Assembly: GCF_040939455.1 (NCBI RefSeq)
Contig: NC_134106.1
Location: 39,082,001 to 39,146,000, forward strand
Source: Microcebus murinus
Taxonomy: Eukaryota; Chordata; Mammalia; Primates; Cheirogaleidae
Length of the DNA: 64,000 nucleotides
Direction: 5' to 3'
Shown: in pieces, positions 1-14,035 of the stretch
Position numbering within the stretch: position 1 is the stretch's first letter
Layout: every line of letters begins with the position of its first letter
Program-made: the position numbers and the translations under genes
Notes under the pieces: generated by a model
Told to the model about the DNA's origin: nothing
The model's database searches: none
The model's input: only the letters and a program-made list of their open reading frames with translations

Positions 1-200
1 TGAGACCCAGTCTCTACAAAAGAAAGTAAGAAAAATTAACAGGTCATGGCAGTGCATGCTTTTAGACCCAGTTACTTGAGAGGCTGAGGCAGGAGTATTG
101 CTTGAGCCCAGGAGTTTGAGGTTGCAGGGAGGTATGATTGCACCCCTGCACTCCAGCTTGGATGTCAGAGCAAGACTCTGTCTCTAAAAAAAAAAAAAAT
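1..200 (+). mobile_element. Alu, right-arm part, cut by window start
   Basis: Reads from the linker of an Alu (TCTCTACAAAA) through the right monomer to an A-rich tail near 188-200. The right arm has GGTTGCAGGGAGGTATGATTG, close to the old AluJ form rather than the lemur variant. The left monomer lies outside the window. Confidence 0.85.
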
Positions 201-287
201 TTTTTTAAACTAACTAAATAAATAAAAACATTGCTGGTTCTTTAGTGTTTTGTTTTCTAAACACCTTTTTCTTTTTTCTTTCCTTTT

Positions 288-1900
<1,613 letters not shown>

Positions 1901-1944
1901 AGGCAAACAGGGAAAAAAATGGCAGGCTCTAGGAGGCAAAGGAT

Positions 1945-3045
1945 CCATAACTAATGGGTACCTCAAAACCAAATTTTAACCAGAATCATGATCCAAACAA
2001 ATATTTTTCTCCTGCTACTCTGAATTTGGAAAGGAAAGGACAAGGATAAGTTTTTATCTTCCTCTCTTGACTGAGTACTGCAGACAGAGATCCAAAAGAC
2101 TAACAATGGTGAGAATTCTTCCCTTCTGCTGGCTTCTGTCAGTTTTCCTGGGATCTCATCCGCAGGCTCTGGAGCAAGTGGGGTGTCTCAGCTGTCCCTT
2201 GTTGGATACCAGCGACTATAGGGGGGAATATCTTTTCCTCTGTTCATCTTAGGTTCGTGGCTGAGGCCATTATAACAAAAGACATTAACAAGAGGAAAGC
2301 ATGCAAATTTATTTAACATTAGTTTTACATGACATGAGAGCCTCCAGAAGGTAATGAAGACCTAAGGAATTCATTAAACCTCTGTATTTATTTATTTATT
2401 TATTTATTTATTTTTTAATGAGACAGACTCTTTCTCTGTCACTCCAGGTAGAGTGCAGTGATATCAGCCTAGCTCACAGCAACCTCAAACTCGTTGGCCC
2501 AAGCGATCCTCCTGTCTCAGCCTCCCAAGTAGCTGGAACTATAGGCACTTGACATCACACCCAGCTAATTTTTTCTATTTTTAGTAGAGACAGGGTCTCA
2601 CTCTTGCTGAGGCTGGTCTCAAACTCCCAAGATGAAGCAATCCTCCCACCATGGCCCTGGAGTGCCAGGATTACAGATGTGATCCTGGTAGTGCCCGGCC
2701 AAACCAGTGTATTTTTGTGCTAGGTTTGATAAAGAATGGATAGTAGTGGAGAAATATGATAGGGCAAAAAGGCTGTGATCTAATGATGTAATAATAAACT
2801 GGGGGACAGTTAGCAAGGCCTGTTCATTCATGTTCCTCTCTGAGTCCCTTCATCTTGGGATATAAGGATGTTCGTTTCCTCCTGGTACCAGGAAGGCACC
2901 TCTCACATTTGGTCTCATGAATTGCTTCAGGGAAGAAGAGTGAGGGAAGGTAAGAGAGGCCCTTTCTGTTTCTGTCATTTTCTCAAATTTCTTCAGATTT
3001 TGGAGTGGTATGTCCTGAGCCCCACCAAATGTTATGAGCAACTTT
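1945..3045 (-). mobile_element. Degraded ERV: LTR plus leader, split by an Alu
   Basis: Read on the minus strand, an LTR starts near 3040 (TGGTGGGGCTCAGGACATAC), runs to about 2225, and is followed by leader-like sequence to about 1945. The LTR resembles the copies at 16.43-16.85 kb and 29.88-30.54 kb. The leader resembles 30.55-31.13 kb, including matching GGTGAGAATTC blocks at 2109 and 31022. An Alu at 2386-2700 interrupts it. The pairing of LTR and leader in the same order at two loci supports an endogenous retrovirus origin. I could not name the family. No coding potential remains. Confidence 0.6.
2386..2700 (-). mobile_element. Alu inside ERV LTR
   Basis: Antisense Alu with a (TATT)n-rich tail. 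The flanks AAACCTCTGTATTT and AAACCAGTGTATTTT look like a diverged target duplication. Homologous LTR text resumes directly after it. Confidence 0.85.
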
Positions 3046-3309
3046 TACAAGGATATAAAACAAGAGTGAGTAGACCCGAGACTCAAGCCTGGATTTCCTG
3101 ATTCTTGTGATTTCCAAGACTGATCTCTGTCTTCAGCTCTGAACCCAGACCCTACCCAGGATAGGCCGCAGCCTCGACTCCTGCAGTCCAGGTCTGTGCA
3201 GCTTTGGCAGGGTCCTCTCTCTGCCCAGCATCAGCCCAGGACTGGACTGTGTGTCGTGCTCCTGGATTCTAAATGCTGGTGCTTCTGGAAAGGCCCCCAG
3301 GGGATGGGG

Positions 3310-3930
3310 GGACTATCCTGGATGACTTCAGTGCACCCTAAATATAATCACAAGTGCCCTTATAGGAGGGAGGCGGAAGATCCGCTGACAGAGCAAGAAG
3401 TTAGAGTGACACAGAGGAGAGGTGAGGAGCCAGGGACCACAGGAAGCTAGAAGAAGGAAGGAACCAGATTCTCCCCTGCAGCCTCCAGAAGGTTCTAGTC
3501 CTGCCAACGCCTTGAGTTTGGCCTTGCAAGTCATCGTGGACTCCTGACCTCCAGGATGAAAGAGAATAGACTTGTGTAGTTTTATTTATTTATTTTTTTT
3601 GAGACAGAGTCTCACTTTGTTGCCCAGGCTAGAGTGGGTGCCGTGGCGTCAGCCTAGCTCACTGCAACCTCAATCTCCTGGGCTCAAGTGATCCTCCTAC
3701 CTCAGCCTCCCGAGTAGCTGGGACTACAGGTATGTGCCACCATGCCTGGCTAATTTTTTCTCTATAAATATTAATTGGCCAATTAGTTTCTATTTATAGT
3801 AGAGACAGGGTTTCACTCTTGCTTAGGCTAGTTTCGAACTCCTAACCTCGAGCAATCCACCCGCCTCGGGCTCCCAGAGTGCTAGGATTACAGGCGTGAG
3901 CCACCGCGCCCGGCTGACTAGTGTAGTTTT
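3310..3930 (+). mobile_element. MLT1-type MaLR LTR fragment, split by Alu
   Basis: Sequence from GGATGACTTCAGTGCACCCT through CTTATAGGAGGGAGGCG to CTCCAGGATGAAAGAGAATA matches the MLT1 plan. An Alu at 3585-3915 splits its 3' end. Confidence 0.55.
3585..3915 (-). mobile_element. Alu, strepsirrhine type
   Basis: Full antisense dimer with the TTGGCCAA linker. The target duplication is GACTTGTGTAGTTTTA (3569-3584) and GACTAGTGTAGTTTTA (3916-3931), one mismatch in 16. Confidence 0.95.
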
Positions 3931-3931
3931 A

Positions 3932-4830
3932 AACCAACAAGTGTCAGTTGTGTGTTACAGGAGCATTGGGAAACCAATGCAGGATCTTTCCAGGGAGACA
4001 CACAGGGACTTGCCTGTGGGTAAGGCAGCCCAGGAAAGCAGGGCGGAGAAGGGTGCCTCAGGCCTCCTCTCCCAAGGCAGCCTTGGAGGCTCAGCGGAGG
4101 CCCACACAGGAGCAGAGCCGCAGCTCTCTGACCAGCCCAGCGGTGTGTTCACGCCCCAGCGTCTTCCCTTTGCACTGCATAGTCCACAGCTCCCACCCCG
4201 CCCGGGGCCCCGCCCTGCCCCGCCTCTCCTCTCCCCTGGTCCGCAGCCTCTCTGTCTTCTTGGCCTCTATCAGAGAGCTCCTCGTTTCTCCTCTGACCAC
4301 AGACTGCTCAAAACCCAGAATCCGATGTCATTCTTCTTGGGTTTATAGCAGGTGAGAAAACAGTATGCGCCACCTTAACAGGCAGCACCTGCATTCTGAT
4401 TGGGGTGGGATTGTCCTGGTTTAGGAAATCATCCCCAGGGCCATCTGGCTGTGAGGAGGGAGGCCCTGGGCAGGACCTGAAGGGAGGAACTGGAGAACGT
4501 GAGGCCTCCATTGCTTTCCGCAGGACACGCGGCGTGGGGTGCGAGGAGCAGGCAGGGGAGGGCAACTTGCTTGTGAAAGGGAAGGGACAGAGTCCCAGTG
4601 ACAGGCGGGAGACAGGCTGGCAGATGCCCAACAGGGGCTTTTAAACACCGGACGTCCACATCTTAAGTTGTTTGTGTAAGTCTCCTCCACTTCTTTCAGT
4701 TCTTCAGTTCTTCGGTAAGGCCAAAATGGCCAGTGTGTGAAGGTGCCTTTTTGCTTTTGTCTTTGCCTTTGTTTTTAAGTAAGCTGGGGACACAGGGAGA
4801 ACGCCGTGTGAAGATGAAGGCAGAGGTCAC
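3932..4830. other. GC-rich, CpG-bearing patch
   Basis: The densest part, 4135-4260, carries CCCGCCCGGGG and CCCCGCCCTGCCCC, which are Sp1-like GC boxes, and scattered CpGs continue to about 4640. A good splice-donor match AG|GTGAGA lies at 4351/4352. Two overlapping plus-strand frames (3896-4348 and 3948-4355) cross it but look like GC-driven chance. This could be a weak promoter/first exon, an old GC-rich repeat, or nothing. Confidence 0.3.
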
Positions 4831-4985
4831 GCTGCCGTCAGTAAACCACCAGAAGCTGGGAGAGAGGCGCAGCACAGATTCTATTCGCAGCCCTCAGAAG
4901 GAACCAACCTGCTGACACCTTGATCTCAAACTTCAAGCCTCCAGAACTGTGAGACGATAAATTTCTGTTGTTTAAGATAATAATA
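4830..4985 (+). mobile_element. MLT1-type MaLR LTR, 3' part
   Basis: GAAGATGAAGGCAGAGG, CTTCAAGCCTCCAGAACTGT and ATAAATTTCTGTTGTTTAAG are the characteristic 3' blocks of an MLT1 LTR, including its polyadenylation area. Confidence 0.75.
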
Positions 4986-5149
4986 AAATAAGCCAAGGAG
5001 AGGGGTTGAGGTCCATGGTGTGCACAGGGTAGGGTGTGCACGTTTGGGGTGGGGAGATGATCTGTAAACTGCTCCTTGTTTAGGTGAACTTGGAGCTGGA
5101 GGGGAGCAAACCCTCAATGCTTTTCTAAGCGCTTTGTAAGACACTTTGC

Positions 5150-5340
5150 TCACAACTTCATTTAATCCTCACAACAATCTAATGATGTATGTGCCATTAT
5201 CCTCATTTCATGGATGAGGAAACTGAGGCACAGAGAGGTCACCCAACTCGTTTAGGTTCACGCAGATGGTGAACTCACATTCCAACCCAGATGGTCCACT
5301 CCACAGCCCCTGTTCTAACTACTGGGCTGTACTCCTCCCA
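5150..5340 (-). mobile_element. MIR
   Basis: Contains the antisense MIR core CATGGATGAGGAAACTGAGG followed by CACAGAGAGGTCACCCAA and a degraded tRNA-like end. Confidence 0.75.
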
Positions 5341-5749
5341 GCCCCAGCCCTGCTGCAGTGAGACTGTAAACTCTGCCCCTCTCCTCAAGAAGGCAAAGGA
5401 ACCGTGGGCAGGGCAAGCTGTGGAAGGGGAGTTCAAGGCCATCTTATCTAGCTCCTAAGGGGGCAGGGTGCCCCTAGGTCACACTTGGGCTGTACTTTGT
5501 CATTCCATTGTCCTGTGCCTTCTTGCCAAGTAGGCTGGTGCTCCTGGATGGGACAGTGGGTACAATGTGCCCTTGCTAAATAACACTATGCCTATCATTA
5601 GTAGAGTGCTTTCTACTTTTGTCAGGTTTCAGTCTGAAATGTCAGTTCTTGGTGCACCCATGGCTGAAGAATCACCAGACACACCAAAGTAAGGCAAGCA
5701 CAGAAATGAGGTTTAGGATTATAAAGCAAGAGCAAGATAAAGGTTTACA

Positions 5750-6066
5750 GGCTGGGCGCTGTGGCTCACGCCTGTAATTCTAGCACTCTGTGAGGCCGGA
5801 GTCAGGAGTTCGAAACCAGCCTGAGCAAGAGCAAGACCCCGTCTCTACTAAAAATAGAAAGAAATTAATTGGCCAACTAAAATATATATATAAAAAAATT
5901 AGCCGAGCATGGTGGCGCATGCCTGTAGTTCCAGCTACTCGGGAGGCTAAAGCAGTAGGATCGCTTGAGCCCAGGAGTTTGAGGTTGCTGTGAACTAAGC
6001 TGATGCCATGGCACTCTAGCCTGGGCAACAAAGCAAGACTCTGTCTCAAAAAAAAAAAAAAAAAAG
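5750..6066 (+). mobile_element. Alu, strepsirrhine type
   Basis: Full sense dimer with an exact target duplication AAAGGTTTACA at 5739-5749 and 6067-6077. Confidence 0.95.
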
Positions 6067-6077
6067 AAAGGTTTACA

Positions 6078-6560
6078 AAGTGTGAGGCATATGCCACAGA
6101 TGACGACCAGACCCATTGTTGCAGTAGGAACAGAGCAAGGGGAAGTGGCAGAAAAAGGGGCCTGGTTATGGTCTGTGTTGTGTTTTATGGTACCTGGATG
6201 GGGACCTCCTTCATGCTTCAGAGGTCACCATGGAACTACTTTGATTGGACAGCTGGGAGTTGCATTACTACATATGTGGGGTGCTCTAGGTCACTTCCGT
6301 ATTCTATGGTACCTATGCTGCTTGGCCCGTGGGCTAGAGAGTCCCCTGCAGTCTTTTGCAGCTGGTGCGCTTAAGTTATAATTGACAGATTCATAGGGTG
6401 GTCCCTCCTCCCCAGATATGGCAGTTGCTCTGGAGAGGACTAGGGTGGAGCAGGACCAAGATAGGGGCCTGAGGCCCACCCTTGTCCTTCTTCCCAGGTG
6501 GGGCGATTGCACCAAGGCAACAGCACCCACTTCTGTCCCTAGGAGCCCGGAATTCCTCCC
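6078..6560. other. Non-repeat stretch
   Basis: No repeat or RNA signature recognised. Short overlapping frames on both strands show no motif. Confidence 0.4.
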
Positions 6561-6780
6561 TATCTACCTAACACTTTCACTATGTACTCTCTCATGTACT
6601 ATCTAAGGTAATTGACATAATTGTCCCAGGAAGTAGACAAAAATCATTGCCTCCACTGTAAGCGAGGAAATCGAGGCTTACAGAAGCTGCGAGGCTTGCA
6701 TGGGTCATGTAGCTGGTAAGTGGCAGAATTCTGAACTGGAACATGAGATTTTTCTTTCTACCCCACTGTGCTCTCTCATC
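6560..6780 (-). mobile_element. MIR-like
   Basis: A degraded antisense MIR plan is visible (AATTGTCCCAGGAAGTAGAC, then CGAGGAAATCGAGGCTTACA, then GTAGCTGGTAAGTGGCAGAA). Confidence 0.6.
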
Positions 6781-6789
6781 AGTTTAACT

Positions 6790-7740
6790 ACTTTTAAAAA
6801 ACATTACCACCACCCCTTCAAAAAGAGACCTTTCTAATTTGCTTTCCATTTTGAAAGTGCAGCCCCTATCTGCAGATGGTGTTGAGCTGGAAATAGTGCA
6901 GTATCAGGATGATTTCCTCTGGCTTCAGGGCAGGGCTCCTTGGGATTCAGCATTAACCACTAATCTTTGGTTTGTCCTTCCAGAAAAGGACTCAGGCCAT
7001 GGGATAATTGTTGCACATTCATCCCCAAGGCCACTTTTTAATGCAGAGCTGAAGGCCAAACTCTCACTGTTCTGATTAACACTGCTACTTGCAAAGAAAG
7101 AAAAACAGCCTTCCATTAGCTGCTGCTCCAGCTCGGGAGAGGCCAGTTCAATCAAAAACCACTTCAGCTAAGGGAGGACCGGGTGGCACAGAGCAGCACT
7201 CTCCCTGATCCTAATTTCCTTTTCCTTTTCAGTTTCTCCTTTATTTAAGAATCTTTTCCTCGGAAATGACTAACTAGTGTCACTGTCCTTTATCCAGGGA
7301 CTTTCTCAACAAATGCATCCAAGGCTTTGAGCAAAAAGGCCGCTGCCCATCTAAATGATGTGGGCTTTTGCAATGATGGAGTGCAGAGATGCTGCCCCAA
7401 AATCTGGCACTTTGGACACTGAGAAAACAGCAGAAGCAGAAGGCCACCTTCCCTTCCACCTTTCCCTCCCCCTTCATCTCTGCAGCAGGCCATAAAACCT
7501 AGCAAGGTCACTCTCTGATCTTCTCCCTGCCTTCTCCCCTAAAGACCTTACCCTGCCCCTTAAGAGCTAGAAAGGTGGCCTTGAACTCCCATTCCATAGC
7601 TTGCCCTGCCCAGGGTTTCTTTTTTTTTTTATTTTCGACAGCAGTGCATTACAGAACCTGCCTAGGATTTCTTTGCCTTCTTAGGAAGAGAAGCAGTTTG
7701 CCATCTCACTGCAGCAGGGCCGAGTTACAATAGGGGCTGT
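6790..7740. other. Non-repeat stretch
   Basis: No element recognised. A T-run at 7620-7632 is the only low-complexity tract. Confidence 0.4.
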
Positions 7741-7741
7741 G

Positions 7742-7935
7742 GAGTAGACTGCTGGGGTTGGAATGTAAATTCAACATCTGTGTGAACCTGGGTCAGTTAG
7801 GTGACCTCTCTGTGCCTCAGTTTCCTCACCCTTAAAATGAGGATAAAGGCGTATACCTCATTAAATTGTTGTGAGGACTAAATGAAATTGTGAGCAAATG
7901 GTTTAAAAAGTACTTAGAGGGTTTAAAAGTACTTA
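7742..7935 (+). mobile_element. MIR
   Basis: Sense MIR core: GTGAACCTGGGTCAGTTAGG, CTCTGTGCCTCAGTTTCCTC and TTGTTGTGAGGACTAAATGA. A short local duplication of TTTAAAAAGTACTTAGAG follows at 7901-7940. Confidence 0.8.
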
Positions 7936-7984
7936 GAGAAGCATGTGACAAGTGTCCTGCCCCATAACCAGGGAGGGAAGAAAT

Positions 7985-8268
7985 GTCACACAGAAACATC
8001 AAGAAGAATGGGAGCCAGCAGTCCTCGCTAGGTTCCCCCAGAGTTTATTCCCATTAAACCGTGCCCCTTTGTCCTCCAATCATACTTTAGTATAAATAGA
8101 CATAGATTTCTTCGTTTCTGTGGGTCTTCATTTCTGAAGGCTCCTGTGTCACATAAAACTTACATTAAATAAATTCGTTATGGCTTTCCCCTGTTAATCT
8201 GTCTGGTGTTGTAGGGGTATCGGCCATGAACCTACAGATGGGCGAGGAAAAGATATTGCCCTTTCTGC
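7985..8268 (+). mobile_element. ERV LTR 3' end, family not named
   Basis: CTCCTGTGTCACATAAAACT, a TTAAATAAAT polyadenylation area and TGTTAATCTGTCTGGTGTTG followed by GCCATGAACCTACAG form the same 3' LTR ending seen at 17.0, 35.45 and 52.55 kb. The 5' end is indistinct. Confidence 0.45.
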
Positions 8269-8544
8269 CCTATGCAAGGTGTGCCTGCTGCCCTCTCCCG
8301 AAAAGCCAGAATCAAGACTTCCTGGGTTCCTGGGGCAGGCTTCAAGCCATGCTTGATGCCAGGGGAAGAAAAGACATGGCCCCTGCGCTCAGGAGCTCAC
8401 AGGCAAGTGTGGGGGCTGTGGAGGGACGTAACTAACACACAGGAAGAAATGCAAGAAAACAAATGCTTTAGGGCTGGGAGAAGGGAGTTAATGAAGGCTG
8501 TGGTGCGGGGGAGGCTTCTAGGAGGAGTGAAATTTGATCTGAGT

Positions 8545-8960
8545 CTCCAGGGCCTCCTCATTCATTCATCTGCAGCTTCCTGAATGTATTCCATATGCCC
8601 GCCCTGGGGAAGTAGCATCGAATGGAATGGAGCAAAATCCCTGCCATCTTGGTAGAGAGTGAGACAATAAGAAAACTACAGAACAAATTGGAAGGCAGTG
8701 AGTGCAATGGAGGGAAATAAAACAGGGCATGGGGTGGGGTGGAAAAGGGGTCGCAATGTCAGGTTAATATTTAGGGGTGTCTGAGGAAAGCTTCACTGAG
8801 AACATGACCTTTGAGTCAAGATCAGAGGGAGGAGAGGGAGCAAGCCCTGCAGATATCTGGGGGTGTCCTGGGAAGGGGCACAGAGAGGTCAAAGGAACTT
8901 CCCTAGAAGTTTCACACACTATACGATGAGTTTGTGGCTGTGGAGAGAGAAATCTGGTCA
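8545..8960 (-). mobile_element. L2 fragment
   Basis: CATTCATCTGCAGCTTCCTG, then CCTGCCATCTTGGTAGAG, then GAAAGCTTCACTGAGAACAT and CTGCAGATATCTGGGGGTG follow the order of an antisense L2 3' region. Confidence 0.65.
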
Positions 8961-8986
8961 GTGACTGAGTGCAAAGGATCCCCTTA

Positions 8987-9463
<477 letters not shown>

Positions 9464-9466
9464 TTA

Positions 9467-9985
9467 TGGAAAAACAGAAGAAAAGCAAAGGCCAATGTCT
9501 GGAGCAGTCTAAGAACTAATCCTTCTAAAATCTGGAGGGCAGTTAGCTGAGAAGCAATCTGACAGATTTTTCTAGATTATAGTTTACATGTCAAGTTTGT
9601 CCAAATATGAGCTGCTGTGGTGGTTTTTCTTCAAAGCCAAGTTGACTAGCTTCAGCTTGTAGGGCCTCAGGAAAAAGGCAGTTTAATTTCAACGAGTCCA
9701 AGTCAGAAAAATGGGCGAAAAATTTGGAAACAGTAGTTTGCAGACTTGTAGCCAGGAAAGAATTCAGGATTCAGTCCAAATTGCAGGCAAATAATAAAAA
9801 CTCAAAAACAGTGGACAGGGATAGAAACTAATATGGGTACACTATAGTTTTCTTCTGAAACATAATTTTTTTCTCTCTAGTTCCCATTTCTACCAAAGAA
9901 AAATCATAGTAAGACACATTTATTTGCAACATAAGTTTAGTCTTTGGCCTGATTATATCAAAGTTTAGCAAGAATAGGGATTTAT
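9467..9985. other. Non-repeat stretch
   Basis: AT-rich sequence without a recognised element or motif-bearing frame. Confidence 0.4.
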
Positions 9986-9998
9986 CATATGGGCTCTT

Positions 9999-10329
9999 GT
10001 TTTTTCTTTTTTTTTTGAGACAGAATCTCACTTTGTTGCCCTGGCTAGAGTGCCGTGGCATCAGCCTATCACAGCAAACTCAAACTCCTGGGCTCAAGCA
10101 ATTCTTCTGCCTCAGCCTCCCGAGTAGCTGGGTCTACAGGCATGTGCCACCATGCCCGGCTAATTTTATCTATATGTTTTCAGTTGGCCAATTAATTTTT
10201 TTCTATTTTTATTAGAGATGGGGTCTTGCTCTTGCTCAGAGCTGGTTTTGAACTCCTGACCTTGAGCGATCCGCCCACCTCAGCCTCCCAGAGTGCCAGG
10301 ATTACAAGTGTGAGCCACCGCAGCCGGCC
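9999..10329 (-). mobile_element. Alu, first of a tandem pair
   Basis: Full antisense dimer, bounded by CATATGGGCTCTT (9986-9998) and CATATGGACTCTT (10330-10342). Confidence 0.95.
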
Positions 10330-10342
10330 CATATGGACTCTT

Positions 10343-10661
10343 TTTTTTTTTGAGACAGAGTCTCCCTTTATTGCCCAGACTAGAGTGAGTGCCATGGCAT
10401 CAGCTCACAGCAACCTTAAACTCCTGGGCTCAAGTGATCCTCCTGCCTCAGCCTCCCGAGTAGCTGGGACCACAGGCATGCGCCACCATGCCCAGCTCAT
10501 TTTTTGTATATATACTTTTAGTTGGCCAATTAATTTCTTTCTATTTTTAGTAGAGACAGGGTCTCGCTCAGGCTGGTTTCGAACTCCTGACCTTGAGCAA
10601 TCCACCCGCCTCGGCCTCCCAGAGTGCTAGGAGTACAGGTGTGAGCCACTGCGCCCAGCCC
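10343..10661 (-). mobile_element. Alu, second of a tandem pair
   Basis: Full antisense dimer immediately beside the previous one, bounded by CATATGGACTCTT at 10330-10342 and 10662-10674, which match exactly. The three copies show that one Alu inserted into the target duplication of the other. Confidence 0.95.
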
Positions 10662-10674
10662 CATATGGACTCTT

Positions 10675-12115
10675 TTTAAGTTGGCTTTTGCTGAAACTTT
10701 TCATCAGGAATCTCAAATTTGATTTTTCAAAAGCCTTTTGAGACTAGCAAGCCAAGCCAAGGGTTTGACTCACAGACTGTGTCTGTGACCTGAATGAATT
10801 GGGTGAATTCTTCCCTTCTTCAGGTTCCTGGGCCTTCCAGAAAGTGACATTCTTTTATTACTGCAAGGTGTCCAAAATAGAAAGAAACACAGGACCCTCT
10901 GGCAGTTGAGCCAGGTGGGGTATGTGGCAGAACTACCCAGAGAGGACTTCATGTTCTAGCCTTCTTCCTAGAAACCTCCCTGATGTCGACCGCCTGAGAC
11001 CATAAGCCACTGGAATGCCCAGTCTCAGAGCAGAGAGAACATCTTCACTCTCCTGAGACTCCCAGGCCCTAGGCCCAGCTGCCAAGGATTTTCTGCACCT
11101 GGACGTGCAAACAAACAAGTGTTATGATTTTCATGTGGACCACATCAGTGTACTCTGCCAGCATGGCGCTGGGGCTTTGTAGGGGCATCAGTGGGGAAAG
11201 ACAGAGCTTTATACTTGGGGTCAAGCCATGTGCCTTGGATGCTGGCCAAGGCTGCCTGGCAACTGGCTCTGTTCAGTCGGGGAGATGGTGGGAGGCAGAT
11301 AGGAGGGTGGGATGTGGGGTGCTGTCCTCCACCCAGGATCTGCGGGTTACTTCCTGAGCGCTGTTCCAGCCTTTCTTCCACAAGGATGCCTGGGAAGATT
11401 TTATCTAAAAGGAAAACCAGATTTTTTTTTCTAATAGTTAATTTGCTTCCAAGTTTTTATTACCCAGAAGAAAGCATTCCAGTCACCAATCCAAGGTTTG
11501 TGTGAGTGTGAAATCAGCAAGGTTGTTGCATAGGTGATGTAATTCCAGCTCAAGGTGAAGAAATTGGGGCCTCAGTTAAGCAGTCTAAGTCTAAGCCTCA
11601 TCCCAGGGTACTTTAAGCTTTCACTTAGGTTTTTTGAAATACTGTGAATAGCCTGGTAACCCCCTGCCATCCTACTCTAGCCCCTGCCCAGGTTGAGAAG
11701 CAGGGCCTCAACTCTAAGAACCGACTCCCGCTCTCAGAGGGCAGCCCTTTGAGCAGGTGTTTTGCTCTCATTCAGGGGTTCCCAGGGGCCACCAACCATC
11801 TGCAGTGACTCAGGCTGAGTCCTGACCTGGGCTGTCACATTCCTAGAAATTCTGGCAAGTTCTTCATACACCAGAGGGTGGAGAGTGGGAAGAGCAGGGG
11901 GTGTGTACGCATGCAGTGGAGGGCTGGGAGGAGGAAGGGGAATTGGGTTTCCTGAAAAAGCTAATTTTGTGACTAATTATATCTGAAAAGATGTGAAAAG
12001 GCCTAGCACCAAAGTGCAACACTCCTCACACCTGCAGGCTACCCAAAGGGTTGTTTTTATAGGAAGAGGAGCAAAACAGTCGCCCCTAGACTTTGTCCTT
12101 CTCTGAGAGGGTCCC
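10675..12115. other. Non-repeat stretch
   Basis: Mixed-composition sequence with no recognised repeat, RNA or exon. A GT/CG-bearing segment at 11890-11920 is unremarkable. Confidence 0.4.
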
Positions 12116-12117
12116 TG

Positions 12118-12255
12118 TCCCTCCCTTACTTCCTGTGTGACCTTGGGCACATTACTCAACCTCTGAGAACCTTATTTCCTGACCTGAAAAGCAGTGTTAT
12201 GAAAATCAAATGAAAAACTTACACAGAGCATTTAGTGGCTGTGACACGTAGCATC
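12118..12255 (+). mobile_element. MIR
   Basis: TGTGTGACCTTGGGCACATT then CTCAACCTCTGAGAACCTTA is the sense MIR core. The 3' part is degraded. Confidence 0.75.
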
Positions 12256-14035
12256 CTAGCCCTGGGAGCGCTTCCTGTGTTGTTGACCATAGTCTCTGCC
12301 TTTATTATCCACCCCCAATCCTCCCAAGAGGTTGATCTGTGACTCCTGGGTCTGGCTGGGAGCAGTGCTGTCCCACCGGAGCTCCGGCAGGGCAGGGGGG
12401 TGCCCCCTCGTTCCAGGGCCTCCATCCCCGTTCCTCCCACTACATGCCCAGTGCTGAATCAACTGGGTGAGGACTCACTGGCTGACCAACCCACATCTTA
12501 TCTAACAGCATCCGAGTCGTGAGGTTCTCCAGGAACTTTCAGTCTGTTGGCACTGAAGAGGGCGTGCGATTGTAACTGAGAACTCGCCCAGGGGAAGGGC
12601 AAAGGGAGACAGACCTTTGGGAGGGCATCGAGTCCCCTCTGGTGCTTCATTTCCTAGGCCCAGAAACTCATTGCTCTGTGCCCAGAAGTGATCAGTCTCT
12701 ACAGAACGTCTCACGGTCGCCAAGCCCACAAAAATTGATGTGGAAGACAAGCACAGGGAAGGACAAATGGTGACCAGATGTTGCTTGGTGAGCGCTGGAC
12801 ACCGAGTAGGTGAAGAGTGTTTGATGATCCTAGTGGCTAGATCCAGCCCAATACAAGGCCACTGCATTGCACAGCTCGGGGGGCACCATCCTCAGGTAGA
12901 CCATGAGAAGGGAGCCCCCCGCCCCCGATTGTGCAATTCACATCACGCCTAGACCACAATCATCTGGGGTGTGTCTGTTGCAGTGTGAGTTTCTGGGCAC
13001 CAATTCGCCACCTCTGGCTTTGGGCTCAAGTGCTTGCAGGTGTAACCAAGTCTCCAGGTGATTCTCATAGGCTCGGGGAAGTCCCAGGGCCTCAGTTCCT
13101 GGGACGTACCTGCAGGGAGCAAGCTGCCAGCTACAGCTTCTGCAGTTCTCTCTCCACGTGCTGCCCTTCCCATGCTTGGATTTCTTCTTTAGGTATGTCA
13201 GTTTTTTCAATGACATTCTTTTGGGCATCTAGGGAGCTATTTAATCCCTAGAAACTATGCCCATGTCTCAGCTCTGTTGTAGTAAGTATCTTACATTTTG
13301 GCCTCAGAGGTCAATTTGACTTAGCTAGCAATGGTGAGGACATTTTAAATGTTTTGATCCCGTTAGCTAGAAAGCCTGCCATTTTAAAGTTGCCAGGTGC
13401 TCCTCTGTCTGCGTGGCAGTGGGAGGGCCTTGGACTCAACCGGGGGACCTCGGGGCTCCCTTTGTGCACGCCAGTGTAAGGTGAGTAGGTGGCCTTTGTT
13501 CTGGTTGAAAGGCTAAGCCAGTGTGTTTGGGGTTTTGTCTGTTTTGCTTTGTCTGACCAGGGTCTGCTCTGCCCCTGTGCTTGGGAGCTTGACTGCTGGT
13601 GAGGAAGGAGTGAGTGTGTTTGCATCCGGAGTCTGGGAAGGGTGGCTGTGCTGCCTGGTTTGGGGAAATGGCCCATTTGCACCCGCCATGCTGAGGCTAT
13701 AGTAACAGTGCCCATGTTGGAGCTGTGCCAGTTTGAGCAATGAATTATAGGGTTACTATTTAGGAGCCTGTTGGGAGCCAGAGGATCAAGATTCTGCACC
13801 TTTTCCTTTTGAGGATTGATGTTCTATGAGTAGCTCTGTGGCCTAGGGTACCCTGACTGAGAGTAGAAAATGACACCGGGGACCTGGGAAACTGCTAGAA
13901 GGGAATGGGGAGGCTGGACCAGAGACATTGGCCCAATGCCAGTGTGGAGGGAATGGTTGCGGGCATTATGTGGCCCTGGGGCTGCAAACATCCAGCCCCA
14001 CAGCCCCCGGCTGTGTGTGCGTATGTACGCATGCA
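12256..14035. other. Non-repeat stretch
   Basis: No repeat recognised. The longest frame is 162 codons on the minus strand (13311-13799). It has no recognisable motif or signal peptide and I do not call it a gene. Confidence 0.4.

Noticed and set aside
3896..4355. Two overlapping plus frames of 150 and 135 codons
   Set aside because: Both open because of high GC content; one starts inside an Alu. No motif.
5780..6116. Frames over Alu copies here and elsewhere (for example 9193-9495, 10226-10630, 49239-49541)
   Set aside because: These are typical translations of Alu sequence, not genes.
13311..13799. 162-codon minus-strand frame
   Set aside because: No domain or signal peptide recognised, and overlapping minus-strand frames of similar quality exist.
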